A stretch of DNA of 64,000 bases from Helianthus annuus. Taxonomy: Eukaryota > Streptophyta > Magnoliopsida > Asterales > Asteraceae. Made by a program: the position numbers and the translations under genes. Positions 34,628-46,739 of this stretch are shown one piece after another. The stretch is taken from the NCBI RefSeq assembly GCF_002127325.2, contig NC_035435.2, positions 13,089,893 through 13,153,892 of the forward strand, in the 5' to 3' direction. The notes below the pieces were generated by a model that worked only from the letters and a program-made list of their open reading frames with translations, was not told the DNA's origin and did not search any database. How positions within the stretch are numbered: position 1 is the first letter of the stretch; each line of letters starts with the position of its first letter.

Positions 34628-35143
34628 ATGCCCCCCAGGCGTGACACAAACACCAGTATGTTGCCAAGGATAGAAGCCGAGTTGCAAAAACGCAACTCAC
34701 AGGCAATTGCACGGCATGAAGCTCTCCGCTTTTAGCACAGCAATGGCACTACTGAAAATAATCCCCAGCTGACCGCACCTATAAGCAGTTCCGAAACTGC
34801 AAGCCTTTGAACTTCGACGAAACAGAAAGCGCCATTGCATTTGTTCGTTGGTCCGAAGAGGTTGACTCCATTCTAAGAAAGACTAACTGTTCGCCCCAAA
34901 CAGAGTGATACCTTTACCTTGGGGTCATTTCTAGATGGCACACTCTCATGGTGGGACCATCAGGATCAGGCCCTTAGCACGGATGCTACTTATGCACTGA
35001 GCTGGGACGAGCTCAAGGAAATGATTGAGGAGGAATGTTGTTCTAGGACTGGAATTCAGAAGCTTAAGGTGGAGTTCTGGAAATTTGAAAATGGACAGAC
35101 CAGAGATTCCTTAACATGTCCAGCAATCGCACGACTTGCCTAG
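34628..35143 (+). pseudogene. Degenerate extra gag copy in B
   Basis: Begins with ATG and a product MPPRRDTNTS, like real gag starts. It then loses frame several times, yet keeps recognisable gag pieces (AIAFVRW, LSWWDHQDQ, TYALSWDELKEMIEEECC). It ends near 35143 before a non-coding stretch. A second, nearly complete gag starts at 35380. Two gag segments in one element suggest recombination between related elements or a tandem duplication followed by decay. Confidence 0.65.
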
Positions 35144-35379
35144 GGTCGTCCCCTACTAAGTCATTATTGTTGTATGACACAGTTATGTACGTGTAAGCTT
35201 TACATCGTGGTCTCGATTTGTGGCAATGCAATCGCAGTGATCTATTGTATATGCTTTATGACATGAGATGTTATGTGGCTGATTTATTGATAGCATGAGA
35301 TGTTATGTGCTGATATTGTTGAATATATACGTACATTTTACCTGCTACGACCTAACCTACGTGAAACATCTTTTAGAAG

Positions 35380-36849
35380 ATGCCACCGAGACGCGAAATG
35401 CGCATGCCCACCTCAGAGGCGGAACTTCAAGAGATAATTGCTGCAGTTATAGCACAATACGAGGCCCTACGTCCTGAACCTAGCAAAGGTACCTCAGAAA
35501 ATAACGGTTGTCCCTACTGGCACTTCCTCAACTACAAGCCTCCGAAGTTCGATGGCACTGGAGGTGCCATAGCTTTTGTGAAATGGATTGAAAGTATGGA
35601 TTCCATCTTTCGAATGAGTGGTTGTACGCCAGAACAACAAGTCCTATACGTTTCTGAGTTGTTTCAAGATGGAGCTCGACTATGGTGGAACCTTCAGGTT
35701 CAAATAAAGGGCGAAACCGCAGCATATGCATTATCATGGGATGAACTGAAGGGAATGATGCATAAGAAGTATTGCTCCCAAGCGGAAACCCAGAAGTTGG
35801 AAGGGGAATTCCAGAGCCTGATGATGGAAGGTCCAAAAATGTTGGGATACATGCAAAGACTTCATGACTTGGCACGAGTTGTTCCCCACTTAGCGGAACC
35901 AGAAATGAGGAAATTGGGACAGTTCATTTGGGAACTGGCACCACAAGTCTTGAGCTTGATGGCAGCATCTACACCACCAACAACTATTGCTGCAAGCAAG
36001 ATGGGTTTGGCACGCGTTACAGAAGCAATTAGACTAGAAAAACTTGCAAACCCCGACAAGAAGAAGGAAACTCCAGGGGAGACGTCCGAGAAGAATAAAA
36101 GAAAGCTCAATGAATTTCAAGGAGGTAATCGGACAAATAACAAGAACAAGGCCAAAAAGGAAAGGGGGTACAAGGGTAAACTACCTAAGTGCGAAGAATG
36201 CCCGCGCCATCATATCGGGGTATGCAAAAATGGAAAGTGTGATAACTGTGGCAGGGTGGGACACTACAAGGAGGAGTGTCACCGCCGGAAGAAACGTGGA
36301 AATCAAGGTCAAGACGGTAGTGGAAAACACGAAGTAAACAACGACCACAGTAACTATCAGGACGGAAGTGGAAATATGGGGCACCTTGGGAAGGATTGCC
36401 CAAGAGAGGTTAACCAAGACCATGAAGGAGCTTCCAACATAGAAGCAAGGGAAGCGCGCCAGGATCCCAATGTTGTCACTGGTACGTTCCTTGTAAACCA
36501 ACGCTATGCATCCGTTTTATTTGATACTGGCGCCGATTATAGCTTCGTATCATTAGAATTTAAGAATATGCTTGGTTTAGCCGCTAGTAAATTAGATGTC
36601 CCGTACGCGATTGAATTAGCAAATGGGAAGTTAGTAGAATCTAACGAGGTGATTCGAGGTTGCGTAATCGAGTTGGGAGAGCGTGAGTTTGCTCTCGACC
36701 TACTACCAGTCCAGTTGGGAAGCTTCGACGTGGTAGTAGGGATGGTTTGGTTATCGAGCAACAAGGCAGAGATAGTTTGTCATGAAAAGGGTCGTTCGTA
36801 TCCCGACCGAAGATGGCGAAACAATTGTGGTTCACGGAGAGAAGCGTGA
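35380..36849 (+). pseudogene. gag-protease of B (frameshift at the 3' end)
   Basis: 489 aa from MPPRREMRMP. The gag domain spans about residues 45-195 (FDGTGGAIAFVKWIESMDSIF, ARLWWNLQV). A zinc knuckle CDNCGRVGHYKEEC is at about residues 287-300 and a damaged second one nearby (GHLGKDCP). The aspartic protease site DTGADYSFVS is at about residue 383. After VVVGMVWLSSNKAEIVCHEK a one-base loss near 36790 shifts the frame, and the last 20 residues are spurious. The expected D of GMDWL is V here. In a working element this would be the N-terminal part of a single gag-pol polyprotein. Confidence 0.85.
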
Positions 36850-39814
36850 TACGCCGTTAAGAATTATCAGCTGCTTGAAGGCGCGAAAATGTTTGTAGAA
36901 GGGATGTGCTGCCTTTCTGGCACACATTATGGATAAGAAAGCTGAAGAACCGAAGATCGAAGACATCCCTGTCGTGAGGGAATATCCAGAAGTCTTCCCA
37001 GAAGACTTGCCTGGATTGCCGCCTCCAAGGCAAGTGGAGTTCCGCATTGATTTAGTTCCAGGCGCCGCGCCTGTGGCTAAGGCGCCATACAGACTTGCTC
37101 CGTCTGAGATGCAGGAACTGTCGACACAACTTAAAGAGTTGTTAGACAAGGGATTTATCCGACCGAGTTTCTCGCCTTGGGGAGCTCCAGTTTTGTTTGT
37201 GAAGAAGAAAGACGGCAGTTTCCGCATGTGTATTGATTACAGAGAGTTGAACAAGCTGACGATCAAGAATAGGTATCCTTTGCCAAGAATCGATGATCTG
37301 TTTGACCAACTTCAAGGTTCAAGTTTCTACTCAAAGATCGATCTTCGATCTAGATACCATCAGCTACGGATACAGGAGGAAAGTATCCCAAAGACAGCCT
37401 TCAGAACTCGATATGGACACTACGAGTTTCTCGTTATGCCGTTTGGTCTGACAAACGCACCTGCAGTGTTCATGGATCTGATGAACCGAGTTTGTAAGCC
37501 GTACCTGGATAGGTTCGTGATTGTATTCATCGACGACATTTTGATTTATTCAAAGACAGAGGCTGAGCACGAGCAACATCTTAGAGCCATTCTGGAGCTG
37601 CTAAAGAAAGAACAGTTGTACGCCAAGTTCTCTAAGTGTGAGTTTTGGCTACGAGAAGTGCAATTCCTTGGGCACGTGGTAAACGGAGATGGAATCCACG
37701 TGGATCCCACCAAGATCGAGGCGATCAAAGATTGGGAAACACCAAAGACGCCAACCGAGATTCGGCAATTCTTGGTTTTGGCTGGCTATTATCGAAGGTT
37801 CATCGAGAACTTTTCAAAGATCGCTCAACCGTTGACACTCCTCACGCAGAAGGATAAGAAGTTTGATTGGGGAATCAAACAGGATGAAGCATTTCAGATA
37901 TTGAAAGATAAGCTTTGTAACGCGCCAATATTAGCTCTGCCAGAAGGCACTGATGATTTTGTGGTATACTGCGACGCATCGCGTCAAGGATTGGGTTGCG
38001 TATTGATGCAACGCCAAAAGGTTATTGCCTACGCGTCACGCCAACTGAAAGTGCATGAAAGGAACTATACCACACACGATTTGGAGCTAGGTGCAGTGGT
38101 TTTTGCCTTAAAGATCTGGAGACACTACCTTTACGGTACAAAGTGTACGATCTTCACAGATCACAAGAGCCTCCAGCATATATTCAACCAGAAGGAGTTG
38201 AATATGAGGCAAAGGCGATGGGTCGAGTTGTTGAACGATTACAACTGCGAGATCAAGTATCATCCAGGGAAGGCGAATATGGTCGCTGATGCCCTAAGTC
38301 GTAAAGAGAGAATCAAGCCCATAAGGGTTAGGGCTATGGAAATGATAATTCAAACCGACCTTTCCTCGCGCGTTCGTGCAGCACAGAAGGAAGCTCTCAA
38401 GGAGGGAAACCTTAAGGAAGAATATCTCCGTGGGATGGAGAAGATATTGGTGCCAAACAGGGAAGGAACGTTGTGTTTTGAGAAAAGGATTTGGGTTCCT
38501 CTGTTTGGTGGTTTAAGAGAGGTTATCTTTGATGAAGCTCACAAGTCGCGGTACTCTATCCACCCTGGAGCGGATAAGATGTACCAGGATCTTAAGGATT
38601 ATTACTGGTAGCCTAGGATGAAAGGCGATGTTGCTAGTTACGTGAGCAAATGTTTAACTTGCGCCAAAGTTAAGGCGGAATACCAGAAGCCTTCGGGACT
38701 TCTGCAGCAACCAAAAATTCCCCAGTGGAAGTGGGAACAAATCTCCATGGATTTTATTACAAAGTTGCCAAGAACGCCAAAAGGCCATGACACTATCTGG
38801 GTGATAGTGGATCGCTTAACGAAGTCAGCACACTTCTCACCTATCCGCGAGAAGGATAATACAAGCAAATTGGCTGAAATCTACATGAGAGAGATTGTTA
38901 CACGCCATGGAGTACCTCTCTCGATTATTTCTGATAGAGACGGGAGGTTCGTATCGAGGATATGGCAATCCTTCAAGGAAGCTTTTGGCTCAAAGCTGAA
39001 TATGAGCACTGCTTTTCACCCGCAGACCGACGGACAAAGTGAGCGGACGATTTAGACGTTGGAAGACATGCTGAGAGCATGTGTGATGGATTTGGGCGGT
39101 AGCTGGGATAAGCATTTACCCCTGGTTGAGTTTTCATACAACAACAGCTACCACACCAGTATTGGTGCCGCGCCGTTTGAAGCTTTATATGGGCGCAAGT
39201 GCAGATCGCCGCTTTGTTGGGCTGACGCAGGTGATAGACAATTGGTAGGTCCCGATGTAGTTCAGGAAACTACAGATAAGATTGCGCAAATCCGAGATCG
39301 CATTAATGCGGCTCGTGACCGTCAGAAAACCTACGCAGATCTAAAAAGGAAACCTCAGGAGTTTGAGGTTGGGGATATGGTTTTGTTGAAGGTATCACCC
39401 TGGAAGGGTGTGGCACGCTTTGGGAAGCGTGGGAAGTTGAATCCGCGCTACATTGGTCCTTTCAAGGTTTTGGAAAGAATTGGGACTGTAGCATACAAGT
39501 TGGATCTACCTGCCGAACTGAATAATGTTCACGATACATTTCATGTATCCAATCTAAAGAGAAGTCCAACTCAAGTTAACATTGCCATTCCTACCGACGA
39601 AATTCATGTTGATGACACGCTCCACTTCGTTGAAGAACCTGTCGAGGTCACGGATTGGAAAGTAAACAAGACCCGCCGGAGCAGTGTCAAGCTCGTCAAG
39701 GTTCGTTGGAATGCTAGACATGGTCCTGAATTCACCTGGGAGCGTGAGGACCGAATGAAAGAGAAATACCCCCACTTATTTCCTGAGAACCCTGCTTCTA
39801 CAAGCAGAACTTAA
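36790..39814 (+). pseudogene. pol of B: reverse transcriptase, RNase H, integrase, chromodomain (three stops)
   Basis: A single frame with TAG codons at 36896-36898, 38609-38611 and 39053-39055. The longest open part starts at 36929. RT has [16 protein letters not shown] and the catalytic [10 protein letters not shown] (about residue 200 of that part); SGYHQL has become SRYHQL. RNase H has DFVVYCDAS (about residue 343) and [10 protein letters not shown]. Integrase begins near 38540 with HPGADKMY, has [11 protein letters not shown], and shows the D, D and E residues at [15 protein letters not shown] and SERTI. A chromodomain-like tail ([19 protein letters not shown]...YPHLF) closes it. By comparison with C the stops arose from CAG (twice) and TGG, all single transitions. 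Confidence 0.9.
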
Positions 39815-39834
39815 AATTTCGGGACGAAATTTTT

Positions 39835-39849
39835 CTAACGGGGGGAGAA
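39835..39849 (+). other. Polypurine tract of B
   Basis: AACGGGGGGAGAA just before the right LTR. Confidence 0.75.
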
Positions 39850-42800
39850 TGTGACAACCCTCACTAAACCAGGTATCCGTACGACTTAATTAACTACTAA
39901 TTGCTGCTTAATTACTGTGCTTGACTGAGATTACTGATAAACTGCTACTTGACTGTTGATACTTGTACATATCTGCATCATACTTTGATTTCCGTCACTA
40001 CATTATTTACTTACTGAACTCTAGTGATAAACATGATGCACAAAAGCACAGTAGCATTTGAACGGATAACCTATTAAACATGCTGATATAGCCAGCATCA
40101 GGCAGACACTGCCTCTAAAGGCCTGTATGAGCCAGAAATATTTTACTACACCCATAGTGTGTGTAGGGATACAAGGGTTGTATAACTGCGTCTCTAGGAA
40201 TAAGATGTAATGATTGGATGTGCCTAAAACGTACTCTAAGCACAAAACACAGCACTTTGTTTAACATACTAGCTTCTAGCTAACTAATAAAGTGCCAGAA
40301 CATAAGGAAATATTCCTGACACTTTGCAGAATAAATTGTGTCGCTAAGAATATTATTTACGACGCTTAAAAGATTACTTAAGCACTTTAACGGATTACTA
40401 TCCAACCGAACAACCGGACTATACCCGGAACATAAAAATATTGCCAAAAATATTATTAGTCTTTTTCTGAGCCAGTTAGGGTCCCTGATTACCCTAACAC
40501 CCGCTTTATAACGCGTCATGCAACTAACGGGGTTAATCTCTAAAGTAACCGACTTAACATAACTAAACTCTAACTGAACAATTGAATCCAACCGGATACC
40601 CCCCCCCCCTAAAGAGATCGGCCAAACCAAGGGGACAAGAGAGTACACTTTTTGATTTTTAAATTGTTTATGTTGGATATCTAGAGAACATGAAAACCGT
40701 TGGACGAAGAACATAACATTGTCTATAAAATCAACACTTCACATTAGAGTTTATCACTTCACCACAACTCACCAAAAATCTCTCTCTCTCCCTTGCCAAG
40801 CTCTCGGCCGAACACACCCATAGCCAACCATCCATCTTTCGATTCTTGTTCGTCCATTTCAAGCATATACAAGGCTTACGGGTCACGTATAAGGAAGCTT
40901 GAAGCAAGCGGAAGTTGAAGGACCTCGTTTCTTTGCTTTTATCCACGCCATTTTCGACTAGATTCTTCCCTAGCCCCGAGCTAGAGGTATAATGTTTAAA
41001 ACTCACTCTCGATCGTATCTAAAGTGGTTAATATGATTTTTAACGGTTAAAAGTCGGAATCATGCGTTTTGAATCTATAAAGTCTACTAAAACTCGAATA
41101 TTGTTGGTTAAAGGCTCATAACATGTGTAAATGTTGTAGTATTTGAATATGTTGATTATTGAGGCCCGATCTACGAGGTGGTGGCTCTTATCATCGTTTA
41201 ACCCGACTTTGTTAAGATCATAGATCTTGACATAAGCTTGTTTCTGTCGGTACGAGGGTTAAAAGGTGAAACTCCACCACACGAGAAACATGAACTTGTG
41301 TAAAAGTATTTTGACTTGTAAAATAGTATTTAAAACGAGCCGATCTACGTATGTACAAGTGATATATTCGTAGAACCAAGTGTCGAGAAAATCATGTTTT
41401 ATAAAAGTTGGGTGACATGTTAACAAATATGATTTTTACAAACTACAAGTGTATAAACACTTGTGAAACGAAAGATCCGACAAAGTAACAATTTTTATAA
41501 AAGTTGTCGGGAAGTTGTAAAGGATGATTTGTTCCAAAAACGGGGTTTTTACAAGACTAAACTATTTTATACATAGATCCACTAAATATAAGGTGATCTA
41601 CACTATGACTTTCGGAAAAACTACAAGTTCATGTAATAATGCGATTTTACATACTAGTCTACAAGTTTGATGTGTTGAAACTAGTTTGAAGTATCGGAAA
41701 TTGATTGGTTGATTTAAAGAAGTGTTGGAATGATTTTGTAAAAGAAAATGATATGCTTGAAAGCGTGGCCACCTCCAGTTACAAGGGAAATGCTGGCGAA
41801 ATTTTTCTAAAATCTAACACTTAGGATTATTTACAAGTGTTAGACTATTTTTGATATATTTTCAAATATATTTCGCCATGACTTTATTTATTAAATAATC
41901 GGATGTGGGATTTTTCACAAAACTAAACGTGATAAATATTTATTCGATAAATATATTTTTCACCACACTGTTTATGATTATTTTGTGAAAAAATATAAAT
42001 ATTATTTTTAGAGTAAAAATAATATTTACAAACTTTGACGAACCCAAAATAATACCAACGCCTACACGACAAACATATAAGTTACAACGGTAATTACTAT
42101 TACCACTAAATCGCCAAAACGTAACTTAGGCTTTATACGGAAATATTCATAAATGCGTATTTTGTCAACGTATTATTTTGGAAAGTATTATGCGAAGAGA
42201 AAATATAATATTTTTGAGAAAGATATTTATATTTTGGAATGAGAAGTAAGATATATTAAGTGAGACTTAATATTATAAACGCGCATGTATTAATTCCCCC
42301 ATCCTTAGGAAGGAGATTAACTACCAAATATATACAAGGAACAGTTGTCTAACTGTTTCCCGAAAATTAAACTATAAAGCTAAAGGACGGCCATCCGTCT
42401 AATAGAATTAGCACATGTAGGTCGTTGCACAGCTTTCGGACATTTGGAGTGCTTGATTTAGCGACGCACTGACTGTGAGTTCATGTCCCCCTTTTCTCTT
42501 AACTCTTTTCAGTTTTATAAACTGCGGGGGTGAAATACATGTTACTATGATTATGAAATACTTGATACATGGTATGGTTAGCGTAAGGAGGGTTATTACT
42601 TAGATCATGTGATTGGGTAGGCGGGAACTGGAGGCCATTAATCCTCATGGTAGGACCGAGGGACGTAAGCGGTAGATCTATCTGGGTGTAGCGAGCCCAA
42701 CTCCAGGTCCAGCATAACGGACCTTGGGGTGACTTTGTGCCCGACGCGAAATCCGCTAGGTTTGAGTCTTCCTACTTGCACTTCACACATATCAATGGAC

Positions 42801-43245
42801 TTGCAAACCATTGGTGATCTCTTTTTCCTTATTTGCTACATACCAGAGTTTTGATAATTACAAAGGTTTATTTACTCACTTTCGCATGAACTCGCTCAAC
42901 ATTATTGTTGATTTTTCAACTTACATGTATTTCAGGAAATTAAAGATCTGGCACGGTATGGCATGTTTTCCGCTGCATAAGTCACCAGGGTCATCCAGGG
43001 TTCGGGGAATGTGACTCTTTCCTGGACAAGTCACAGTCCTTGAATCATGTTTATGTTATGTTTGGGTTTGTAATGTTTAGACAAGTTTATGGTTGTTGGG
43101 TGTTAACCCGTTAAGACAATGTTTTGATTTTATTTTAATGGATGATCTTGCATATTTTTAATTCATATAGCTTTGTTATGATTAAGCTATGGTATTAAGA
43201 AGTCACACGAAATTAACCACGCTTCCGCAAAGCCAGGGTGTGACA
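39850..43245 (+). repeat. Right LTR of B (3396 bp)
   Basis: TGTGACAACCCTCACTAAACC ... AGCCAGGGTGTGACA. It matches 29623-33019 apart from scattered single-base changes. TATA box near 40724. Confidence 0.9.
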
Positions 43246-43255
43246 GTAATCACGA

Positions 43256-45453
43256 TGGTTATAGTCCCTAGTGACTATACCTACTGATTACCACGTTATC
43301 TAGGCTCAGTGACGAGTCGTAGTTTCGGCCAAAATGCGTTTTCTCGCGTATTTTGTAACCAAACTACTCTAGGGTATTAAAACCATTTGTTTTAATACCA
43401 AACCAGTTTTCTAACTTAACTAAACATGTTCTTGCATGTTTAGCTCGTCACTTTTTAGATTAGTGCTTATGTAGGGTCGTAAGGTAAGCGATCTAAACAA
43501 TCGCTTATACTTTCGAACCCGACCCATTTGGTCGATCATTAGGATCCGACCAAACATGTTTAGTGACCATAGTTGTATAGGGAATATCCTTCCGAGGTTA
43601 TACCTTGTGGTCACTTCGTTTAAGTAGTTGTATGATAAGTAGTTTATATGCCTTAGGTAAATTACCAAAATGCCCTTTTCATACATAATTGGTAATTAAG
43701 CATATGTAACCTAAATTTTTGTCACATAATTGATTATGTAACATATTTAAACATGTTTTGGCATATAATACTTGCCATAAGACTAGTTAGGCGGTCCGAA
43801 CGCGTTTTACGCAAACGACGCGATAAAGTAGCGTAAGCTACCTAAACGGGTCGTGATGGGTCGTAAGCACTTAGGATAGGTTTCATTTTAGTATGTAGGC
43901 CTTGTTAAACCATATCATATGAGTTCCCACACTCATTTGGTTTACGAGACCTCATACTATCCGATCTCCCGATTTAGGTCCGGTTTATTTACGTAGTTAT
44001 CTATACTAGGTGCCGTTTGATTCCGGGACTCCTCTAGCTTGCTTGGTAGTTGCTCAAGACATCTAAGCACTCTCAAGTGAGTACATAGACCCCTATTTTA
44101 CTGTTTTTCAAACATTTTGGGGTGAAACATGTGTACCTATCCGTTATTTTCATGATTTCAATGTATAATTGATTATACATGTTAATACTTATCTTTTGAC
44201 AAACTGAATGATTATCTATGGTTTAAACACTGATTTTCTCAAAGATTATAAAATTAATTGTTGGAATAGTACTTATTTTGTTCACCAGACCGGTTAGTAG
44301 TATGATATAGCGCTATAGGATTTGACACCCCATTCCTGTTGTCATGGAATGTCTGAAACCAATTTGTTGCTCCATCCAAATAGGGATTGCCTTTGTGTTA
44401 TTTCTATAGTCTCAAAGGTGTATTTTGATACACTAGGTCTGAATGAATTCTTAAATCACATTATTTTTGTATATTAAGTTATACTCCCAAAAGTATAGTT
44501 TGATATGCTCTCATATGGGATATTGTACAAAAACCAACATATATTTTGTTAATCATTAAAACATAGTTTGATATGTTATCTTCATAATCCAAAGCATAGT
44601 TTTAATATGTTATTTTCAAATAAAAACATAGTTTAATATGTTATTTATAAATCCAAAGTATACTTTTGATATACTACTGAAAACTTATTTATTTTACCAA
44701 CTAAAGTATGGTTAATATACTATTTACTTAATGACTGGTTTTTGGTTAGTATTTAGATAACGGGACAGGTGTAATGTGATGAAAACATGGTAGATACGCC
44801 GTTGGTACTTCTTATATATAAGTGTTTTCATCGCATTACATACCGTGATGTTATTTAGTACACTTGGGTAAACGGTTTTGGAACTGAAATATACTCTAAT
44901 ATATTATTTATTCGACTTTCTTAAATCAAAGTATATTTTTATATATACTATAAACCTTTTTATCAAAAGATTGTTTTTCAAACAATATATTTTTATACAA
45001 ACTTATTCTATTTACTTATTTAACTTCCTATGTATTATTATTTTATATCATCTGATTTCTTATAAATGATTTATAAAAGAAAACCCATTTCAAGGATCAT
45101 CATTACTTTTTCTTAAACATTTTTCCTTAAACTTATATGTCATGAATCCTAAATTAATAAAACCTATGTATCTCACAGGCATTTTTATGCTGACGTACCT
45201 ATTTTTACACATGTTTCAGGTGTTGCTTTGTGATGATTGTTGATACATGCTACACTTAGGATGGACTCGTGCCTTAGCGACTTTAAAATTTGAAAGACAA
45301 TATTTGTATTAATTTGATTTGTATTAAAACAATGAGTTCATTTATTCAATAAAACAAAATTATTTGATCCATGGTTGTGAAACAATGATTCTGTTACAAC
45401 ACTCCCCGACGTTTCCGCCACGTCTTGTTGTTTTACGTGGTCGGGGTGTGACA
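43256..45453 (+). repeat. Right LTR of A, second part
   Basis: Continues the A LTR from 29622 and matches 12571-14768. It ends GGTCGGGGTGTGACA, followed by the TCTTA target duplication. Confidence 0.9.
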
Positions 45454-46268
45454 TCTTAGTTATTGTAGTAGGCCCCTCTTTTGAAGGCGACGTTACCCTC
45501 AACCCAGTTGTTTGAGTCAGCAAGGATACAATCCTAAAGGGTCGGATTATTGAAAGATAATTAATTAAGTTATTAATGCATAATGTGGTAGGCCCCTCTT
45601 TTGAAGGCGGCGTTACCCTCAGCTAAGTAGTCTGAGTCAGCAGGGATACAGTCCTAAATAGCTGGGTTAAAGTTTTAATAGTAGTTTAACTTATGAGAGG
45701 ATCAAAGAGTTTGGACCCCCGCCATCCAATACCTTTGGGCATTGAAGGAGGTCCTACTAAATTTGACCTAGGTCCTTTGCAGGATCTCTAAACGCTGAAC
45801 AACGGCAAGACTCTTACTAAACCGTTCCCTTAACCCCCGACCAGGTAGCCAACATACCTCCATATAGACCATGGAGATATGAATGGTGAAAATCTTTTAT
45901 TTTATATAGACAATAAAATAATGCCAAGACACCATGGACAAACGATAAGGAAGAATCACCTTCAACATAAGAAACTAGTAATTAAAGTCATTAATACAAA
46001 ACCAATTAAAAAGTGCAAAAGATTAAAAATAAAAAAAGTATTACACTAAACACTTGTCTTCACCAAGTGATGTAAGAGACTTAGGCAAACATGGCCTTTG
46101 ATTGTCAAGAGCTCTTACGATCAATCTTGGATCCCGAGACGACTCACACACTCTATGATGGACAATGGATGATGGTGGTGGATGATGGTGTTATGGTGGT
46201 GGTGGGTGGTGGATGAAGTGTGAGAGAGGTGGTGTGCCAAGGGATGAGTTTAAATGTCTCCAAGCACT

Positions 46269-46280
46269 CCTATTTATAGG
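46269..46280 (-). promoter_or_regulatory. TATA box of F LTR3
   Basis: CCTATAAATAGG on the minus strand. As the 5' LTR of the array this is the one that would drive transcription of internal region 2. Confidence 0.7.
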
Positions 46281-46297
46281 CTGAACAGAAGCTCGGG

Positions 46298-46492
46298 CAC
46301 GGCCCCGTGCCCGCTGGGCACGGCCCCGTGTCCATCCTTGTCTCTCTCCTCATTAATTGTAATTCGTAATTACAATAAATGCGCCTGCAGGAGTCTGACC
46401 ACGGCCCCGTGGTGGGCAATAGAAGCTTCTAAAGGTTTGTCTTTTCTGCTGCTTCTTGGGCACGGCCCCGTGCTCGCTGAGCACGGGGCGTG
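46298..46492. promoter_or_regulatory. GC palindrome cluster upstream of the TATA box, LTR3
   Basis: 46298-46309/46319-46330 and 46461-46472/46482-46492 are pairs with 9-bp spacers. The middle site is reduced to one palindrome at 46400-46411 by loss of 21 bp. Confidence 0.6.
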
Positions 46493-46640
46493 TTCAGTCT
46501 TCTGTGTCCTTGGTTTTGCTTGGGAAGATGCTGTTGAGGGGTCGGGCATTCCACTTTTGTTCCTTTTCTTGTATTTATGTTAGATTTTGCTGTCTTTTTG
46601 CTTCTTTTGTTAATTTGAGCTCATTTAATCCTAAAAATAC

Positions 46641-46739
46641 CATCACACATGCTCTCAGCATGTCGTCCGCTCACTTTGTCCGTCGGTCTGCGGGTGAAAA
46701 GCAGTGCTCATATTCAGCTTTGATATAATTAGTACTATC
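46641..46739. other. 99-bp insertion unique to F LTR3
   Basis: Inserted between AAAATAC and AAAGGAAG of the LTR. No terminal inverted repeats and no clear duplication. Its right end (TTTGATATAATTAGTACT) copies short motifs present further right in the same LTR, as expected for filler DNA from break repair. Confidence 0.5.

Larger units (their letters stand above)
29623..43245 (+). mobile_element. B: Tekay-like chromodomain Ty3/gypsy retrotransposon nested in the right LTR of A
   Basis: 13.6 kb with LTRs of 3397 and 3396 bp and an internal region of 6.83 kb. The flanking duplication is GTAATCACGA (29613-29622 and 43246-43255), ten bases rather than the usual five, and the left LTR lacks the first T of TGTGACAACC. 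Coding order is an acidic leader ORF, a broken gag, a second gag with protease, then RT, RNase H, integrase and chromodomain. Several nonsense codons and a frameshift disable it. The LTRs differ at only a few bases per few hundred by eye. Confidence 0.9.
11321..45453 (+). mobile_element. A: gag-only (TR-GAG-like) LTR retrotransposon carrying nested elements B and C
   Basis: Bounded by TCTTA target duplications (11316-11320 and 45454-45458). Both ends read TGTGACA. Without B and C it is about 9.9 kb: LTRs of about 3.45 kb around an internal region of about 2.97 kb. It has a degenerate initiator-Met primer site, a gag ORF and a polypurine tract, and no protease, reverse transcriptase, RNase H or integrase in either internal segment. 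Its polypurine tract and first LTR bases equal those of C, which suggests that C-like elements could have supplied the enzymes. This is the structure described for TR-GAG elements. The assignment is inference from layout. Confidence 0.85.

Noticed and set aside
34919..35143. Separate small gene in B
   Set aside because: It is a fragment of the degenerate gag copy, with the same WW and SWDEL motifs as the real gag.
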